Under the pieces are notes generated by a model. It was not told the DNA's origin. It made no database searches and saw nothing but the letters and a program-made list of their open reading frames with translations. Source: Candidatus Chloroploca asiatica (lineage in GTDB: Bacteria; Chloroflexota; Chloroflexia; Chloroflexales; Chloroflexaceae). Taken from it: a stretch of DNA of 64,000 bases. The stretch is taken from NCBI RefSeq assembly GCF_002532075.1, contig NZ_LYXE01000188.1, positions 1-64,000 of the forward strand, written 5' to 3'. Below, piece by piece: positions 62,164-64,000 of the stretch. Position 1 is the stretch's first letter. The number at the start of each line of letters is the position of its first letter. Made by a program: the position numbers and the translations under genes.

Positions 62164-63216
62164 ATGAACAATGAACTACGCACAGTTTGGTGGGAGCCGG
62201 GGGCGGTCTGTTTAATTGATCAGTTGCGCCTGCCTCACGAGCAGGTAATGGTACGCTGTACTGACCTTGCGGCAGTAGGTCACGCGATCAAGGCGATGGT
62301 GGTGCGTGGTGCCCCTGCGATTGGGTGTACCGCAGCCTATGGTCTGGCGCTCGTTGCGATGCAGAGCAAGGCGACTGATGGCGAGGCCTTGTTGCAAGAA
62401 CTTGAACAGGCGCGCCAGGTGCTGAATGCGCAGCGGCCAACGGCGATTAATCTGGCCTGGGCCACCGCGCGCATGCTGCGTCAGGCCCATCTGCTTAGCG
62501 CTGGTGGGGTTGAAATCGCTAGGCATGGCCTGCTTGCCGAAGCCCATGCTATTCTCGCTGAAGACCTCGCGATGTGCCATGCGATTGGCGATCACGGGGC
62601 CGTGTTGATTCCCGCACGCGGCCACGTGCTCACTCACTGCAATGCGGGAGGCCTGGCTACCGCAGGATATGGCACGGCGCTGGCCCCGATCCGCACCGCG
62701 TTTCGTCAGGGCCGCTCCCTCCATGTCTGGGTTGACGAGACCCGTCCCTTCCTTCAGGGGGCACGCTTGACAGCCTGGGAATTGCAGCAGGCCGGGATTC
62801 CCCTGACGCTGATTACTGATAATATGGCTGGCTATATGATGCGCCAGGGCCAGGTTGACTGTATTATCGTTGGGGCTGATCGCATTGTTGCCAATGGTGA
62901 TGTCGCTAACAAAATTGGCACCTATAGCCTGGCTGTGCTCGCTCATGCTCATGGAATTCCCTTCTATGTGGCGGCTCCTTCTTCAACCATTGATCTGAGT
63001 CTGGCACATGGGGATCTCATTCCGATTGAAGAGCGTTCGCCTGATGAGGTGACGCAGCTGGCCGGGCAACTCATTGCCCCGATAGGCGTGCGGGCAGCAC
63101 ATCCGGCTTTTGATATGACCCCCCATCATCTGATTACCGCGATCATCACCGAGCATGGGGTTCTCTTCCCCCCTTACGACGACGACTTACGGCGTTGTGT
63201 CGAGGCGGGGAACTAG
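62164..63216 (+). CDS. mtnA: Methylthioribose-1-phosphate isomerase
   Basis: A 350-residue enzyme of the eIF2B-like family. Motifs: RTVWWEPGAVCLIDQ start, VVRGAPAIGCTAAYG, HCNAGGLATAGYGTAL (catalytic cysteine region, usually in TxCNxG), DNMAGYMM and VGADRIVANGDVANKIGTY (catalytic aspartate). It converts MTR-1-P to methylthioribulose-1-P in methionine salvage. Start 62164 is chosen by homology; the ribosome site is weak (GGGTGG, lying in the terminator stem), which could add translational control by the riboswitch. The next gene starts six bases after the stop. Confidence 0.95.
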   Translation: MNNELRTVWWEPGAVCLIDQLRLPHEQVMVRCTDLAAVGHAIKAMVVRGAPAIGCTAAYGLALVAMQSKATDGEALLQELEQARQVLNAQRPTAINLAWATARMLRQAHLLSAGGVEIARHGLLAEAHAILAEDLAMCHAIGDHGAVLIPARGHVLTHCNAGGLATAGYGTALAPIRTAFRQGRSLHVWVDETRPFLQGARLTAWELQQAGIPLTLITDNMAGYMMRQGQVDCIIVGADRIVANGDVANKIGTYSLAVLAHAHGIPFYVAAPSSTIDLSLAHGDLIPIEERSPDEVTQLAGQLIAPIGVRAAHPAFDMTPHHLITAIITEHGVLFPPYDDDLRRCVEAGN

Positions 63217-63222
63217 TCACGT

Positions 63223-64000
63223 ATGGCGATGCAAGCCTCAACCACAACCTCGCCTGTCTCAACCGAACCCGGGTTTCGTGCCGATACCCCCGGGTGCCTG
63301 CCTGTCCCACGGGTTGGGGTACCTGTTCATACCAGCGCGACGGTTCAAGGCCGTCTGGCTGCACTGGCTCAGCGCAATGGGCCTGAACAGCCGTTTGCCC
63401 TTGCCATGGCTGGGTTCCCTGGCGGAACACTCGAACTGAAACAGGCACGGGCGGTCATTGACCATCAAGCAGCCGAAGCGTCGCTGGCTCGCCTTGCGTT
63501 GGCTTACCTCAATCATGAGGAAGCAGGGGCCGTTCCCCCTCCTGAGCAGACCCGCGTCATCGCTGAGGCGATCCGCCAGTTCGAGCAGATTGGGATGACA
63601 TGTGCACGCATTGAATTGACTGGCCCGGTGAGTCTCGCACTCCAGGTCGTTGATGATCACGAACGGCCCCTGGCCTACGATCTTCCCTTGCGTGAGGCCC
63701 TGTGTCAACACACGATCCTGCGGGCTAATTGGTATTTCAACCAGTTGAAGGGCGTGCCTGGCTTGCCGATGGTCTGCTTTGATGAGCCTTTTCTTGATGC
63801 GTTGAGTTCGCCCCTGTGCCCGCTTGACTGGGAAGCGGGTACCGACATGCTGATGCGTACGCTGGGCGAACTGCCCCCCACCCGTGCGCTGTGTGTGGCC
63901 GGGGTGCCCAATTGGGCGGCTGTGCTGGCCTTGCCAGCCGAAGTGGTCTTTTTTGATGCCTATGAACACAGTGCCGGGCTGATCCAGGCGGCAAGTGCGG
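63223..64000 (+). CDS. MetE-like (UROD/cobalamin-independent methionine synthase fold) protein, partial
   Basis: An open frame of 259 codons that runs off the right edge. The start MAMQASTTTSPVSTEPG is low-complexity. Then come RLAALAQRNGPEQPF, ARIELTGPVSLALQVVD, LRANWYFNQLKGVPGLPMVCFDEPFLDAL and ALCVAGVPNWAAVLAL, the order found in MetE C-terminal domain relatives (P-x-S-L-x-L and DEP motifs). The zinc ligands would lie near or beyond the edge. It starts six bases after mtnA and shares the SAM riboswitch, supporting a role in methyl transfer to homocysteine or a related thiol. Confidence 0.75.
   Translation, partial: MAMQASTTTSPVSTEPGFRADTPGCLPVPRVGVPVHTSATVQGRLAALAQRNGPEQPFALAMAGFPGGTLELKQARAVIDHQAAEASLARLALAYLNHEEAGAVPPPEQTRVIAEAIRQFEQIGMTCARIELTGPVSLALQVVDDHERPLAYDLPLREALCQHTILRANWYFNQLKGVPGLPMVCFDEPFLDALSSPLCPLDWEAGTDMLMRTLGELPPTRALCVAGVPNWAAVLALPAEVVFFDAYEHSAGLIQAASA

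Overview
The window fits the chromosome of a filamentous anoxygenic phototroph of the Chloroflexales (Chloroflexus / Oscillochloris / Chloroploca-like). The strongest evidence is a compact cluster at 10.0-17.4 kb that encodes the diagnostic enzymes of the 3-hydroxypropionate (3HP) bi-cycle: mesaconyl-C4-CoA hydratase (meh, minus strand) and, divergent from it, smtA-smtB-mct-mcl-mch on the plus strand. Many two-component proteins, short intergenic repeats and Wzx/Wzy-type exopolysaccharide genes also fit that group. I see no tRNA, rRNA, insertion sequence, prophage or CRISPR array. The last gene runs off the right edge.

Layout. 0-5 kb: small accessory genes (two cupins, a YwiC-like membrane protein, an HNH nuclease whose N-terminus resembles sulfur-binding restriction domains, an orphan MNT nucleotidyltransferase, an orphan antitoxin-like protein, an SDR). 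5.4-7.7 kb: a 7TM hybrid-type sensor kinase with an overlapping CheY-like receiver. 7.9-9.9 kb: an unrecognised protein and holB. 10-17.4 kb: the 3HP cluster. 17.6-22.6 kb: an AIM24 protein, then a six-gene minus-strand partner-switching operon (STAS, RsbU-type phosphatase, RsbW-type kinase, receiver, coiled-coil membrane protein, methyltransferase). 22.8-37.6 kb: exopolysaccharide locus (two sugar-transferase proteins, two Wzz-like proteins, flippase, degenerate CpsD-like protein, an unlisted 44-residue membrane protein, Wzy/WaaL, two lipoproteins including a glycosidase, an efflux-type adaptor, GT2). 37.6-39.8 kb: groESL with two CIRCE operators around its promoter. 39.8-45.5 kb: sppA, an aminotransferase, a HAD-like protein, asd, lrgAB. 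46.5-50.6 kb: an OmpR-type regulator, its kinase, and a B12-binding/radical-SAM-like protein with no cluster cysteines. 50.8-56.6 kb: ComEA-like protein with hendecad repeats, endonuclease IV, murT, a triple META lipoprotein, a YwaF-like membrane protein. 56.7-61.9 kb: HisKA_2 kinase, a repeat-containing amidase, an AlaX-type editing protein. 62-64 kb: SAM-I riboswitch controlling mtnA and a MetE-like gene.

The most unusual feature at DNA level is a family of ten long, nearly perfect intergenic palindromes. They share only a central GCCAGC-N3-GCTGGC core; the outer arms (up to 26 bp) differ completely between copies, yet each copy pairs with itself. Several are accompanied by mini-hairpins with a GCC-GNA-GGC pattern. 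Two other dispersed repeat families occur: an approximately 190 bp element with inverted ends, and a GACGCAAAGGCGC repeat. At protein level several genes look like pseudo-enzymes that have kept their fold and context but lost key residues (CpsD-like, radical-SAM-like, second amidase domain, fused sugar transferase).

All function calls come from reading motifs by eye; no database search was run.
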